Shown: piece after piece, positions 17,573 through 25,203 of the stretch
Position numbering within the stretch: the stretch's first letter is position 1
How the letters are laid out: each line of letters starts with the position of its first letter
From: Gordonia terrae
GTDB lineage: Bacteria > Actinomycetota > Actinomycetes > Mycobacteriales > Mycobacteriaceae
Reading direction: 5' to 3'
DNA length: 64,000 bases
Assembly: GCF_001698225.1 (NCBI RefSeq)
Contig: NZ_CP016594.1
Coordinates: 5,208,001-5,272,000 of the forward strand
The notes under the pieces: model-generated
Told to the model about the DNA's origin: nothing
Seen by the model: only the letters and a program-made list of their open reading frames with translations
The model's database searches: none
Translations under genes and position numbers: made by a program

Positions 17573-19210
17573 CTACTTGATCGTGAAGTACTTCTGCGCG
17601 ACCTGGAGCGCGGCGGTTCCCGACTTCGGTCCCTCGGTGTAGATCACGACGACCTGGCCGCCCTGCAGACCCACGAACCATCCCGGCCCCTCCGGACCGT
17701 TGGTGCCCACCAGGGCGCGCAGTCCCGGGGCCCGGGTCAGGTCACTGGCATCACCGGTGGCGGCCGTCGAGGTCATCGCCTGGAGAACCGGCCGGACGAC
17801 GGCCGGGTCGAGGCCGCCGAGGTCGCCTCCGGAGACCTTCGTGGGCACGTTCTTCAGTACGAACGGCGGTACCGAGGACGTCTGGCCGGCGGCGCTGCGC
17901 GCCATGGCGACACCGAAGGCGGCCATGTTCGTCATCGACATCATGCTCTGACCGGGCCGGAAGTCGATGGTCGCGATACCGGGACGATCCGGGGTGGGAA
18001 CGCTTGCGCCCGGCACCGTGAACTGGACGCCGAGCCCGAGCCGATCGAGGAGTTCGTCGCCGCGCTCGTGCTGCGGCCCCGCAGCTCGCCCGATCGCGTC
18101 GAAGACCGGGTTGAGCGTCGTACCGACCGGATACGGGCGGTCGATGTCGACACCGCTGTCGATCGCGTACGAGTTCTGCGCCATCCCGAGGATCGCGCCG
18201 GTCTGCGCGTCGAGGGTCAGGATGGTCGCCGGCTGGCCCACCTCGACGGCCGCATCGCCCAGGGTCAGCTGGATGCCCTGATCGACGGTCGTCGGCACGT
18301 CCGGCCCGGGCGGACCCTGCTCGCCCGCCAGTTTGCGGGGTGCCGCCCCCGGACCCAGCATCTCGACCTGCCACCCGGCGGTGGCATCGCGGATGGCCTG
18401 CCAGTAGTTGGTCAGTCCGTCCTCGAGGGGCGAGGAGAGCCGCCGGTCGGCCATCACGAGCTGGTCGGACCGATTGACCGTGACGCCGGGTACGCGCCGC
18501 GGGTCACCCGCGAGGACCTCCATGTCGGAGTCACGCAGTCCGACCGCGGTGATCGCCTTGCCGGGGGTCGCGTCGAGCTTCTCGCGGATCACCTGCCCGG
18601 TGATCATCGGGGCGATGGGTGCGATCACCCCGGCCAGCGCCCGCACCGAGGCGTTCAGATCGGCGGTGCGGGTGGGGTCGAGGACGATCTCGTTGACCGG
18701 CTGGGCGTACATGAAGACCTTGCCGGAACGGCTGCGCACGGTCGGCGCCGGCTTCGCATCGGTGCGGATCTCGCGGAGGGTGCCACCGGCGGTGAGACCG
18801 GCATGCAGGATCGCGGGGTCCCAGGTGACCTTCCAGCCCGATGAGAGTTTGCGCGCGGTGCCGCCGCTGGTCGACTCGTACTCGCGGCCCTTGTCCCAGT
18901 TCCAGGTGGTGGTGACCGAGAACGTGGCCGTCCCGTCGCTGTATTCGACGGGGTTCTCGACGTCGACGTCGACCCGCTGAGCGGACATCTGTTTCAAAGT
19001 GGTGGTGAGACTGTCACCGGCCTGTCCCGGCGCGGTGGTGAACGTCGCGGCCCCGCCGGCGTCCTGTCGGCTCAGTGCGGCGGCGAATGCATCGATGGCG
19101 GCAGCGGCACCCGTGTCCGACGAACCGGCGAATCCACAGGAACTCACCATGACCGCGCACGTGACCGCGGCGCAAGCGGCTGACGTCGCGCGCTTGACCC
19201 AGATCTTCAT
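17573..19210 (-). CDS. Penicillin-binding-protein-like lipoprotein, catalytic motifs missing
   Basis: A 545-residue lipoprotein: signal peptide ending in VSSC with lipid Cys25, an NTF2-like MecA-N domain (about 38-150), a dimerisation-type domain (about 160-300) and a transpeptidase-like domain from about 335. It resembles the Rv2864c type of class B PBP, but the active-site SxxK is replaced by TTLN at 364-367, the SxN segment is missing, and the KTG motif reads GTNG at 502-505. It is therefore probably a non-enzymatic paralogue that binds glycan or partner proteins in the periplasm. ATG at 19210 is chosen because it gives the signal peptide. Convergent with the DUF3054 gene. Confidence 0.85.
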   Translation of the reverse strand: MKIWVKRATSAACAAVTCAVMVSSCGFAGSSDTGAAAAIDAFAAALSRQDAGGAATFTTAPGQAGDSLTTTLKQMSAQRVDVDVENPVEYSDGTATFSVTTTWNWDKGREYESTSGGTARKLSSGWKVTWDPAILHAGLTAGGTLREIRTDAKPAPTVRSRSGKVFMYAQPVNEIVLDPTRTADLNASVRALAGVIAPIAPMITGQVIREKLDATPGKAITAVGLRDSDMEVLAGDPRRVPGVTVNRSDQLVMADRRLSSPLEDGLTNYWQAIRDATAGWQVEMLGPGAAPRKLAGEQGPPGPDVPTTVDQGIQLTLGDAAVEVGQPATILTLDAQTGAILGMAQNSYAIDSGVDIDRPYPVGTTLNPVFDAIGRAAGPQHERGDELLDRLGLGVQFTVPGASVPTPDRPGIATIDFRPGQSMMSMTNMAAFGVAMARSAAGQTSSVPPFVLKNVPTKVSGGDLGGLDPAVVRPVLQAMTSTAATGDASDLTRAPGLRALVGTNGPEGPGWFVGLQGGQVVVIYTEGPKSGTAALQVAQKYFTIK

Positions 19211-19413
19211 GACACCAATTTTCACTCGTGTAACACTCGAAATCGACGCCGCGAGCTTCCATTCGGGGATCAAGCCGGTCACGAACTCATCTCGTCGCCG
19301 GGACCTTTGACACTTCGCGAACGTGCGAGATCGTCGTCCGGCTTCGGCATCGACACCGCCGGACCCGGTCGTCCCCGACCGTCCTCAGCTTGCCGGACTG
19401 CGACAATGAATAC

Positions 19414-20157
19414 ATGGTTTTCACCGTGTTCCGCAGTGACGATCGTGCCGTCACCGCCACCGACTGGCTGACCTCGCGGCACTGCTTCTCGTTCGGCGAC
19501 AACTACGACCCGTCGAACACCCATTTCGGCGCATTGCTGGCGGTCAACGACGAGGTCGTCGCGCCGGGCGCGGGCTTCGACCTGCACTCCCATCAGGAGA
19601 GCGAGATCGTGACCTGGGTGGTCTCGGGGACGCTGGTCCACCGCGACTCGGCGGGGCACTCCGGGGTCCTCTACCCCGGCCTGGTCCAACGGATGAGCGC
19701 AGGTACCGGGGTTGAGCACTCCGAGCGCAACGACGCCTGGCCCGATCTCGCCGGTTCCGGCAGCGATCCCGTCCGGTACGTCCAGATGTGGTTGATGCCC
19801 GACCGCCACGGCCTCGCTCCCTCGTATGAGCAGGCCGACGTCCGCGAGCGTCTCGCCGCCGGTGGTCTCGTACCGATCGCGTCCGGCGACCCGGGCCGCA
19901 ACCCGGCGATCTCCGTCGCCAACTCGGGCGCCACCCTGTACGCGGCACGACTTCGATCCGGCGAGACCGTCGAGGCACCCGGTTGCCGGTTCACCCATCT
20001 GTTCGTCGTGGACGGACAGGTCGGCATCGACGAGATCGGTGTACTCGATCCGGGCGACGCCGTGCGGGGCGCCGACACAGAGCCGTTCTCGATCACCGCC
20101 CACACCGACGCCGAGGTGCTGGTGTGGTCGATGGCTGCCGGGTTGGGCGGTGGCTAG
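19414..20157 (+). CDS. Pirin family protein
   Basis: A 247-residue bicupin. The first barrel keeps the likely metal ligands in FDLHSHQESEIVTW and the later HSERND segment; the second barrel (FTHLFVVDGQVGIDEIG) lacks ligands, as is normal for pirins. Bacterial pirins are quercetinase-like or redox-responsive iron proteins; which applies cannot be told. ATG at 19414 was preferred over an upstream TTG. It is divergent from the PBP-like gene across about 200 nt that hold no other recognisable feature. Confidence 0.88.
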   Translation: MVFTVFRSDDRAVTATDWLTSRHCFSFGDNYDPSNTHFGALLAVNDEVVAPGAGFDLHSHQESEIVTWVVSGTLVHRDSAGHSGVLYPGLVQRMSAGTGVEHSERNDAWPDLAGSGSDPVRYVQMWLMPDRHGLAPSYEQADVRERLAAGGLVPIASGDPGRNPAISVANSGATLYAARLRSGETVEAPGCRFTHLFVVDGQVGIDEIGVLDPGDAVRGADTEPFSITAHTDAEVLVWSMAAGLGGG

Positions 20158-20167
20158 CGCCGGCTGA

Positions 20168-21091
20168 TCAGCTCGACCCGACGCCGAGCCGGCGCGCCAT
20201 CTGCGCGTACCCCTCCCACACCGAGTGATATCGCGGCTGCCATCCACCGGCTGACCGAAACCGCTTGTTGGACACCCGGAGCGATCGGGTCAGCGACGTG
20301 GTGCGCTCGCCGAGCAGCAGTGCAGCACGACCGGGTCCGGTCACCACAGGATGCCTGCCGACCGCGCCGGCCAGGGCAGCCGTGTGGTTCCGCTTGGTGA
20401 CCGGTAGATCGTCGACGATGTTGTAGGTGCCGGAATCGACGTGGAGCGCAGACACCACGGCTGCGGCGGCATCGGCGAGATGGATCGAGGAGACGTAGGC
20501 ATCGGGACGGCCCGCCCGGAAGCCGACCCGACGCCGCGCGAGCGACATCAGTTGTTCGCTGTGAGCGGCGCCGGCACCGTAGAACAGTCCGAACCGGAGC
20601 ACGACGCCGGCGCCACCGGAATCGGTGAAGCGATGGGCCGACGCCTCGGCGGCATGATTGCCGGTCGCGATCGGATAGTGATCGACGGGCGATTCCTCGT
20701 CGATCCAACGGTCCCCGGAATCGGTGTACACCATGACAACCGACTCCTGCAGCACTCGCGGCACGCCGGCGGCGATGGCCGCATCGACCACCGCTGCCGA
20801 GCCCTCCCGTCGGATGCGGTGGCAGTCCGTCCAGGCCGACAGTCGGACGAACGAGGCCGTGCCCGGGAGCGCCGAGGCGAGATTGACCACCGCGGCGCAG
20901 TGGTCGAAGCTCTCGGCGAGGCCGTCACGATCGAACAACGACACCCGAACCGGGGTGGCGCCGTGAGCACGCAATGCGGACGCGGCGGCATCCGTTCGCG
21001 CGAGGGCACGCACGTCGTGTCCGGCGGCGATCATTGCGGGCACCGCGTATCCCCCGATGGCCCCCGTACCGCCGGTCACGAATACCCGCAT
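20168..21091 (-). CDS. NAD(P)-dependent epimerase/dehydratase-like protein
   Basis: A 307-residue extended-SDR protein. The Rossmann fingerprint TGGTGAIGGYAVPAM begins at residue 6, followed by LASALPGTASF, VYTDSGDRWIDEESP and the substrate-region RFGLFYGAGA. The usual YxxxK pair is not obvious (HYPIATGNHAAE stands there), so it is an atypical SDR that may act as a reductase on small molecules or as an NmrA-like regulator. It ends 11 nt from the pirin stop (convergent). Its start follows the strong palindrome at 21114-21150. Confidence 0.82.
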   Translation of the reverse strand: MRVFVTGGTGAIGGYAVPAMIAAGHDVRALARTDAAASALRAHGATPVRVSLFDRDGLAESFDHCAAVVNLASALPGTASFVRLSAWTDCHRIRREGSAAVVDAAIAAGVPRVLQESVVMVYTDSGDRWIDEESPVDHYPIATGNHAAEASAHRFTDSGGAGVVLRFGLFYGAGAAHSEQLMSLARRRVGFRAGRPDAYVSSIHLADAAAAVVSALHVDSGTYNIVDDLPVTKRNHTAALAGAVGRHPVVTGPGRAALLLGERTTSLTRSLRVSNKRFRSAGGWQPRYHSVWEGYAQMARRLGVGSS

Positions 21092-21113
21092 GCGCGAAAG
21101 TCTCCCGGATCAG

Positions 21114-21150
21114 GTTGCGTTTTGTCCCGGTTACCGGGACAAAACGCAAC
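21114..21150. terminator. Perfect 17-nt inverted repeat
   Basis: Arms GTTGCGTTTTGTCCCGG and CCGGGACAAAACGCAAC are separated by TTA. It lies between the fatty-acid-hydroxylase-like gene (ending at 21168) and the start of the SDR gene, both on the minus strand, so a terminator for the former is likely; an operator for the latter is possible. No U-tract follows. Confidence 0.6.
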
Positions 21151-21167
21151 GTGATGGACTTCTCCGG

Positions 21168-21887
21168 TCAGTCCGCTGTCCGCGAGAGCGCGTGCAGATC
21201 CTTTGCCGTGGGCGACTTCTCGACCGTCTCCGGGTCGGGGTAGGTGTGCAACAACCGGTCGGCGGTCCCGGCCGTCGTGACCGCGAACCAGTAGTGCTCG
21301 TTGCGATAGTGGTGAAAGCGGTGATTCCGCCACAACCGGCGATAGTATGCGTGGCGCGGCCGGTAGTCGGAGTGGATCAGATAGTGCGTCCATTCGTAGA
21401 CCAGTCCGATCGCCGCGAGCGTCACCATGAACGTGAGACCCCGTTCTGCACTGGCGAATACGACGAGCCCCACCGCGACAGCCGCGAGGACGACCGTGAC
21501 CAGCACCTGCCACGGAATGAACACCAGCGGGATGTTCCGAGGGTTCGCGTGATGTTCCCGATGCTTCCGCGCGACCAGGGGATCGATGGTGATGGGACCC
21601 CACCGCTTCGGCCGCCAGTGCAACACGAAGACGTGGATCAGCCATTCCGCCAGCGGGAAGCTCGCGATCATCACGACCGGGACCACCAGGTCGGCAAAAC
21701 CCCAGCCGCCCAACCGTATCCGCGCCGCGAACGAGATCACGAGGAAAGCGGTGATCATCCAGGGCGACGGGTGTCGCAGGAACTCGGTGAATGCGTCCCG
21801 CAGGGTCGTCGACCTGCGTGACCGCATGCGCCGTTCTTCGGCCGCCACCTGGCGGCGGGCTCTGGCATCGATGTCGTCGGCAGACAT
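21168..21887 (-). CDS. Fatty acid hydroxylase superfamily protein
   Basis: A 239-residue membrane di-iron protein with four TM segments and the His clusters of the sterol desaturase/fatty acid hydroxylase family: EWLIHVFVLHW, ARKHREHHANP, EWTHYLIHSDY and NHRFHHYRNEHYWFAV. It would hydroxylate a fatty acyl or carotenoid-type substrate with O2. Its ATG overlaps the stop of the GntR regulator by one nt (TGATG), so expression should follow that regulator and its operator at 22668. The strong palindrome 18 nt past the stop probably ends the transcript. Confidence 0.9.
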   Translation of the reverse strand: MSADDIDARARRQVAAEERRMRSRRSTTLRDAFTEFLRHPSPWMITAFLVISFAARIRLGGWGFADLVVPVVMIASFPLAEWLIHVFVLHWRPKRWGPITIDPLVARKHREHHANPRNIPLVFIPWQVLVTVVLAAVAVGLVVFASAERGLTFMVTLAAIGLVYEWTHYLIHSDYRPRHAYYRRLWRNHRFHHYRNEHYWFAVTTAGTADRLLHTYPDPETVEKSPTAKDLHALSRTAD

Positions 21888-22630
21888 CAGCTCTCCTCTC
21901 CGGGAACGGATTCGGCGTCTTCGAGCGCCCGGCAGAGGTCGAGTAGGGACGCTGTCGCGGGAGCGAGTAGTTCACGAGCGGCGGTCGCCGCGCGTTCGGG
22001 ATCGTGTGTACCGATCGCATCGACGACCGCTCGATAGCCCTCGATGTTCCCCACCTCCGGCTCCAGCATCGATGCGAGCGCGGGAACCGCAGGCTCGTAC
22101 GCGGCGCGGAGCGAGTTGTACATGAGACGGAAGGCGATGGAGTCGGCCGCGTCGACGACCGTGCTCCAGAATTCGAGTGCGACGACCTGGTGGGCGACCG
22201 GGTCCGGTTCGACGGCGACGTCGGCGAGCACCAACGACAGCCTCTCGATGTGGTCGCTTGTCGCCCGCTTCGCGGCGAGACCCGCGACGTCCGGCCCCAC
22301 CGCCGCGCGCGCCTCGACGATCGAGCGCGCAACGCTCGGCACAAGCGCACCGCCCCGGATGAGCAAGCGCGGCAACAGATCGAGACCGCCCGTGCGTGCG
22401 ATGTCCTGGACCCGTGCGCCATCGCCCTGGCGGATGGAGACCAGGCCTGCGGCTGCCACCCGCTTCAACGCTTCCCGCACGGTGGGCCGCGACACACCGA
22501 GGATGCGCGCCAACTCGCGTTCGCTGGGCAGAGCCTCACCCGCCGGCAGATCACCGGACAGGACACCTTCGACGATCTGGTCGAAGACGATCTCGGGCGC
22601 GCTCTGCTGGGACACGGGCTCGAACGGCAT
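21887..22630 (-). CDS. GntR family regulator, FadR subfamily
   Basis: A 247-residue regulator: an N-terminal winged helix (LPSERELARILGVSRPTVREALKRVAAAGLVSIRQG at residues ~30-65 in parts) and an all-helical FCD-like effector domain with candidate metal or ligand residues (EARAAVGPDVAGLAA, ALEFWSTVVDAADS, AIGTHDPERAA). FadR-type proteins respond to fatty acyl or organic acid ligands. The start ATG at 22630 gives a normal N-terminus. A perfect TGGTCAGACCA site lies 38 nt upstream, pointing to autoregulation, and the coupled downstream fatty acid hydroxylase is the obvious target. Confidence 0.9.
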   Translation of the reverse strand: MPFEPVSQQSAPEIVFDQIVEGVLSGDLPAGEALPSERELARILGVSRPTVREALKRVAAAGLVSIRQGDGARVQDIARTGGLDLLPRLLIRGGALVPSVARSIVEARAAVGPDVAGLAAKRATSDHIERLSLVLADVAVEPDPVAHQVVALEFWSTVVDAADSIAFRLMYNSLRAAYEPAVPALASMLEPEVGNIEGYRAVVDAIGTHDPERAATAARELLAPATASLLDLCRALEDAESVPGEES

Positions 22631-22667
22631 GCGCCGACCGTAGACCGCCGCAGGCCTGGTGGTCAAG

Positions 22668-22678
22668 TGGTCAGACCA
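22668..22678. promoter_or_regulatory. FadR-type GntR operator
   Basis: TGGTCAGACCA is a perfect 11-nt palindrome around one centre base and fits the FadR-subfamily consensus TNGTNNNACNA. It lies between the divergent GntR gene (start 22630) and PPOX gene (start 22729), so it may control both. Confidence 0.65.
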
Positions 22679-22728
22679 ATTCCCCGGCGGTCATGGAATG
22701 ATCGGCCGCCGCGCGGGTTGTACCGACC

Positions 22729-23175
22729 ATGAGCGACACCACTGCGATCTCCTCGGACACCCTCGGCACCGACGACCTCGAGTTCCTGGCCCGCCCCCTC
22801 CTCGGCTTCTTCTCGACGGCCACCGGCCCGACTCCCCCGCAGCCCCGCCCCGTCTGGTTCGAGGCGACGCCAGAGGGTGAGGTCCAGCTCTTCACCGGCC
22901 CCGATTCGCTCAAGGTCCGCCGACTCGCCTCCGACCCGCGGGCCTCGATCGTGGTCGCCACACCGGCCGACGAGCGCGAACGCTGGATCGCCATAGCCGG
23001 TCCGGCGCGGGTCGAGACCGACGGCGACGCCGCACGCGACCTCGCGACCCGACTCGCCGAGCGCTACTGGGACCTCGACGACCCCACCCGCGCCCAGGAT
23101 CTCGCCGAGATCCTCGCCGATGACTGGGTGCGGATCGTCATCCGGCCGGACAGGATCCGGCGACTGAGCTTCTGA
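22729..23175 (+). CDS. PPOX-class (pyridoxamine 5'-phosphate oxidase-like) FMN/F420-binding protein
   Basis: A 148-residue split-barrel protein. GFFSTATGPTPPQPRPVWF, LFTGPDSLKVRRLASDPRASIVV and the GPARVETDGD strand are the usual flavin or F420-binding features. Actinobacterial members are often F420-dependent reductases or heme/biliverdin-binding proteins; the exact cofactor cannot be assigned. It is divergent from the GntR regulator and shares its operator region, so it may be part of that regulon. Convergent with the disulfide reductase gene, with a GC-rich hairpin in the 41-nt gap. Confidence 0.85.
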   Translation: MSDTTAISSDTLGTDDLEFLARPLLGFFSTATGPTPPQPRPVWFEATPEGEVQLFTGPDSLKVRRLASDPRASIVVATPADERERWIAIAGPARVETDGDAARDLATRLAERYWDLDDPTRAQDLAEILADDWVRIVIRPDRIRRLSF

Positions 23176-23216
23176 CCCGCGGATCGGGCCCCGGCCTCAG
23201 CCCACCGGGCCGCGGT

Positions 23217-24671
23217 TCATCGCAGCTGATCGAGCAGCCGCAGCCACACCTCACTGATCGTCGGATACGACGGGACCGCGTGCCACAGCCGCGACAGCGG
23301 GACCTCACCGACGATCGCCACGGTCGCCGAATGCACGAGTTCCGCTGTCTGCGGCCCCACGAACGTCGCCCCCACGAGGATGTCGCGGCTCGCGTCGACG
23401 ACGAGACGGGCGTGGCCCGAGTACTCCGGATCGGTCAGATACGACCCCGCGACCGAGATGTCCCCGTCGGCGATCCGCACGTCGACCCCGGCGTCCTTCG
23501 CCTGTCTCTCGGTCAGGCCGACCGCTGCGATCTCCGGCCGGGTGAACACCACCTGCGGAACCGCGCCATGGTCCGAGGCCGCGGCGAACCGTGGGCCGTC
23601 CAGGCCGCGGCCCTCCGCGCGCGCGGCGATCACGTCGCCGGCCACCCGCGCCTGGTACTTGCCCATGTGCGTCAACGCATTACGGCCGTTCACATCTCCC
23701 ACCGCGTAGAGCCACGGATGGTCCGCCACCGTCAGGTGGTCGTCGACGCGGAGCGGGCCGCCCGCCTCGAGACCCACCGACTCGAGACCCAGATCCCGCG
23801 TCGCGGGCGAGCGTCCCGCGGCCACCAGGATCTCGTCGACGACGATCCTGCCGGCCCCGTCCCCGGCAAGGTGGACGGTCGCGGGCCCGCCGTGGATGCG
23901 TCCGTAGCCCGTGGCGGCGACGTCGGGCCGATCGACGGACTCGATCGTCGTGCCGAACCGGATGTCGACGCCGCGACGGGTGAACGACTCCGCGATCAGC
24001 TGCGGGACGAACGACTCCATCTTGGGTAGTAGCCGGTCGCCCCGGATGGCCATCACGACCTCACGCACCCCGAGATCGAGCAACCAGGTCACCGCCTCGC
24101 AGGCCACCACGCCGCCGCCGAGGACCAGGACGCGATCCGGTACGTCGACGAGATTCGTCGCGTCGCGGGACGTCCAGGGGAGCGCGTCCGCCAGACCCGG
24201 CGTCGGCGGGATCGACGCCGTGCTGCCGGTTGCGACGACCACTGCCTCGCGCGCCGTCAACACCGTGTCACCGACGGTCACCTGGCGCTCCCCCGAGATC
24301 CGCCCGTGTCCGCGGATCACGTCGATACCCGCACCTTCCGCCCACCGCACCTGACCGGCGTCGTCGTGCGTGGCACCGGGTCCCTCGCGACGCCCGGTCA
24401 CGGTGTCGCGCCACCCGAGGACGCCGGCGGCGTCGGGCAGTTCCCCGCTCACACGTTCACGCGCGCCCGCCAGGGCACGAGCCTCCTCGAGCGCCGACCC
24501 CGGACCCAGCAGCGCCTTGCTCGGCATACACGCCCAGTACGAGCACTCACCGCCCATGAGTTCGTGCTCGATGACGGCAGCGGTTCGATCACTGCCCCGG
24601 ATCGCGTAGTCGGCGACGTTCTCGCCCACCGGACCGCCACCGATCACGACGACGTCGAAGGTTGCATCCAT
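23217..24671 (-). CDS. FAD-dependent pyridine nucleotide-disulfide oxidoreductase
   Basis: A 484-residue class I flavin disulfide reductase. It has the FAD fingerprint VVVIGGGPVGENVA at 8-21, the redox pair in GGECSYWACMPSKAL (two Cys four residues apart), the NAD(P) fingerprint VLVLGGGVVACEA, the second FAD motif LYAVGDVNGR and a dimerisation domain with HAVPSYPTISE carrying the base His. It resembles mercuric reductase and lipoamide dehydrogenase paralogues without an N-terminal metal-binding domain. The natural substrate is unknown. ATG at 24671 gives a normal N-terminus. The gene stands alone. Confidence 0.9.
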   Translation of the reverse strand: MDATFDVVVIGGGPVGENVADYAIRGSDRTAAVIEHELMGGECSYWACMPSKALLGPGSALEEARALAGARERVSGELPDAAGVLGWRDTVTGRREGPGATHDDAGQVRWAEGAGIDVIRGHGRISGERQVTVGDTVLTAREAVVVATGSTASIPPTPGLADALPWTSRDATNLVDVPDRVLVLGGGVVACEAVTWLLDLGVREVVMAIRGDRLLPKMESFVPQLIAESFTRRGVDIRFGTTIESVDRPDVAATGYGRIHGGPATVHLAGDGAGRIVVDEILVAAGRSPATRDLGLESVGLEAGGPLRVDDHLTVADHPWLYAVGDVNGRNALTHMGKYQARVAGDVIAARAEGRGLDGPRFAAASDHGAVPQVVFTRPEIAAVGLTERQAKDAGVDVRIADGDISVAGSYLTDPEYSGHARLVVDASRDILVGATFVGPQTAELVHSATVAIVGEVPLSRLWHAVPSYPTISEVWLRLLDQLR

Positions 24672-24852
24672 GGGTTCAGCGTAGGTGGGTTTCGCCTCCG
24701 CGGTCGGCGAGTGCGCACGTTCCGAGGAGAGCGGTGCGCGACTCCTGGGAGTCGCTCTGAGACGCTGCGCGGGAGGCACCGAGTGGACAGAAGCGCCGTT
24801 GCCGTTCTCGAGCCGGCGCTCGATCCCCCGCTGGTTGAGCCGGCACCGAGCG

Positions 24853-24897
24853 AAGCCGCCGGGCCGAGCAAGCGACGAAGGAGCGCGTCGAGGTCGA
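24853..24897. repeat. 45-nt dispersed repeat, copy A
   Basis: Identical over 45 nt to 53598-53642, where it sits inside a long cruciform. The core contains GCCGGGCCGAGCAAGCGACG followed by AAGGAGCGCGTCGAGGTCGA. A third intergenic element at 28254-28362 shares the same architecture but not this core. Confidence 0.8.
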
Positions 24898-25085
24898 GGC
24901 GCCGAGTCGAAGCCACTCGGTGACCCGACGCCGCTGAATGACCCCGACGAGCGTTGCGCCCCAGCCACGGCGGGTTGCGGATGCGGCCCGGGAGAGTTCT
25001 CAGACCTCCGCTCCACTGAGGACACAACACATTTCCCCCGAACGGACATGGATGTGACTGGAGTGCACCCCGGTCGACGGGGGTT

Positions 25086-25148
25086 GCACAGTCAAAGCCA
25101 ATGAACGCACAGTCGACGAAAACCACTGCACAGTCGATGAATTCGTAT
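25086..25148. repeat. Three-unit array of a 21-bp-period motif
   Basis: Units start at 25086, 25107 and 25128; each begins GCACAGTC, continued by GACGA in the best copy, then about 8 variable bases. The exact 21-nt spacing puts each site on the same DNA face. A second array with the same period and motif is at 32385-32447. Confidence 0.7.
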
Positions 25149-25174
25149 TTCGGGCCTGTGGAAACTCCTCGTAA

Positions 25175-25190
25175 TCGAACGCATGTTCCG
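25175..25190. promoter_or_regulatory. LexA (SOS) box
   Basis: TCGAACGCATGTTCCG matches the actinobacterial LexA consensus TCGAAC-N4-GTTCGA at 10 of 12 conserved positions. It lies 13 nt before the ATG at 25204 and overlaps an earlier ATG, which favours the later start. Confidence 0.6.
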
Positions 25191-25203
25191 GTACCTTGGA
25201 GTC

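Larger units (their letters stand above)
24672..25203. other. Gene-free accessory spacer (532 nt)
   Basis: No credible gene is seen. It holds a 45-nt intergenic repeat (24853-24897), a three-unit 21-bp-period motif array (25086-25148) and a LexA-type box (25175-25190). Confidence 0.7.

Noticed and set aside
24685..25104. 139-codon open frame upstream of the HNH gene
   Set aside because: It runs through dispersed repeats and the 21-bp array; no start signal and no motif.
25086..25148. CRISPR array
   Set aside because: Only three units, 13-nt core with 8-nt spacers, no leader and no cas genes. The spacing is far shorter than a CRISPR unit.
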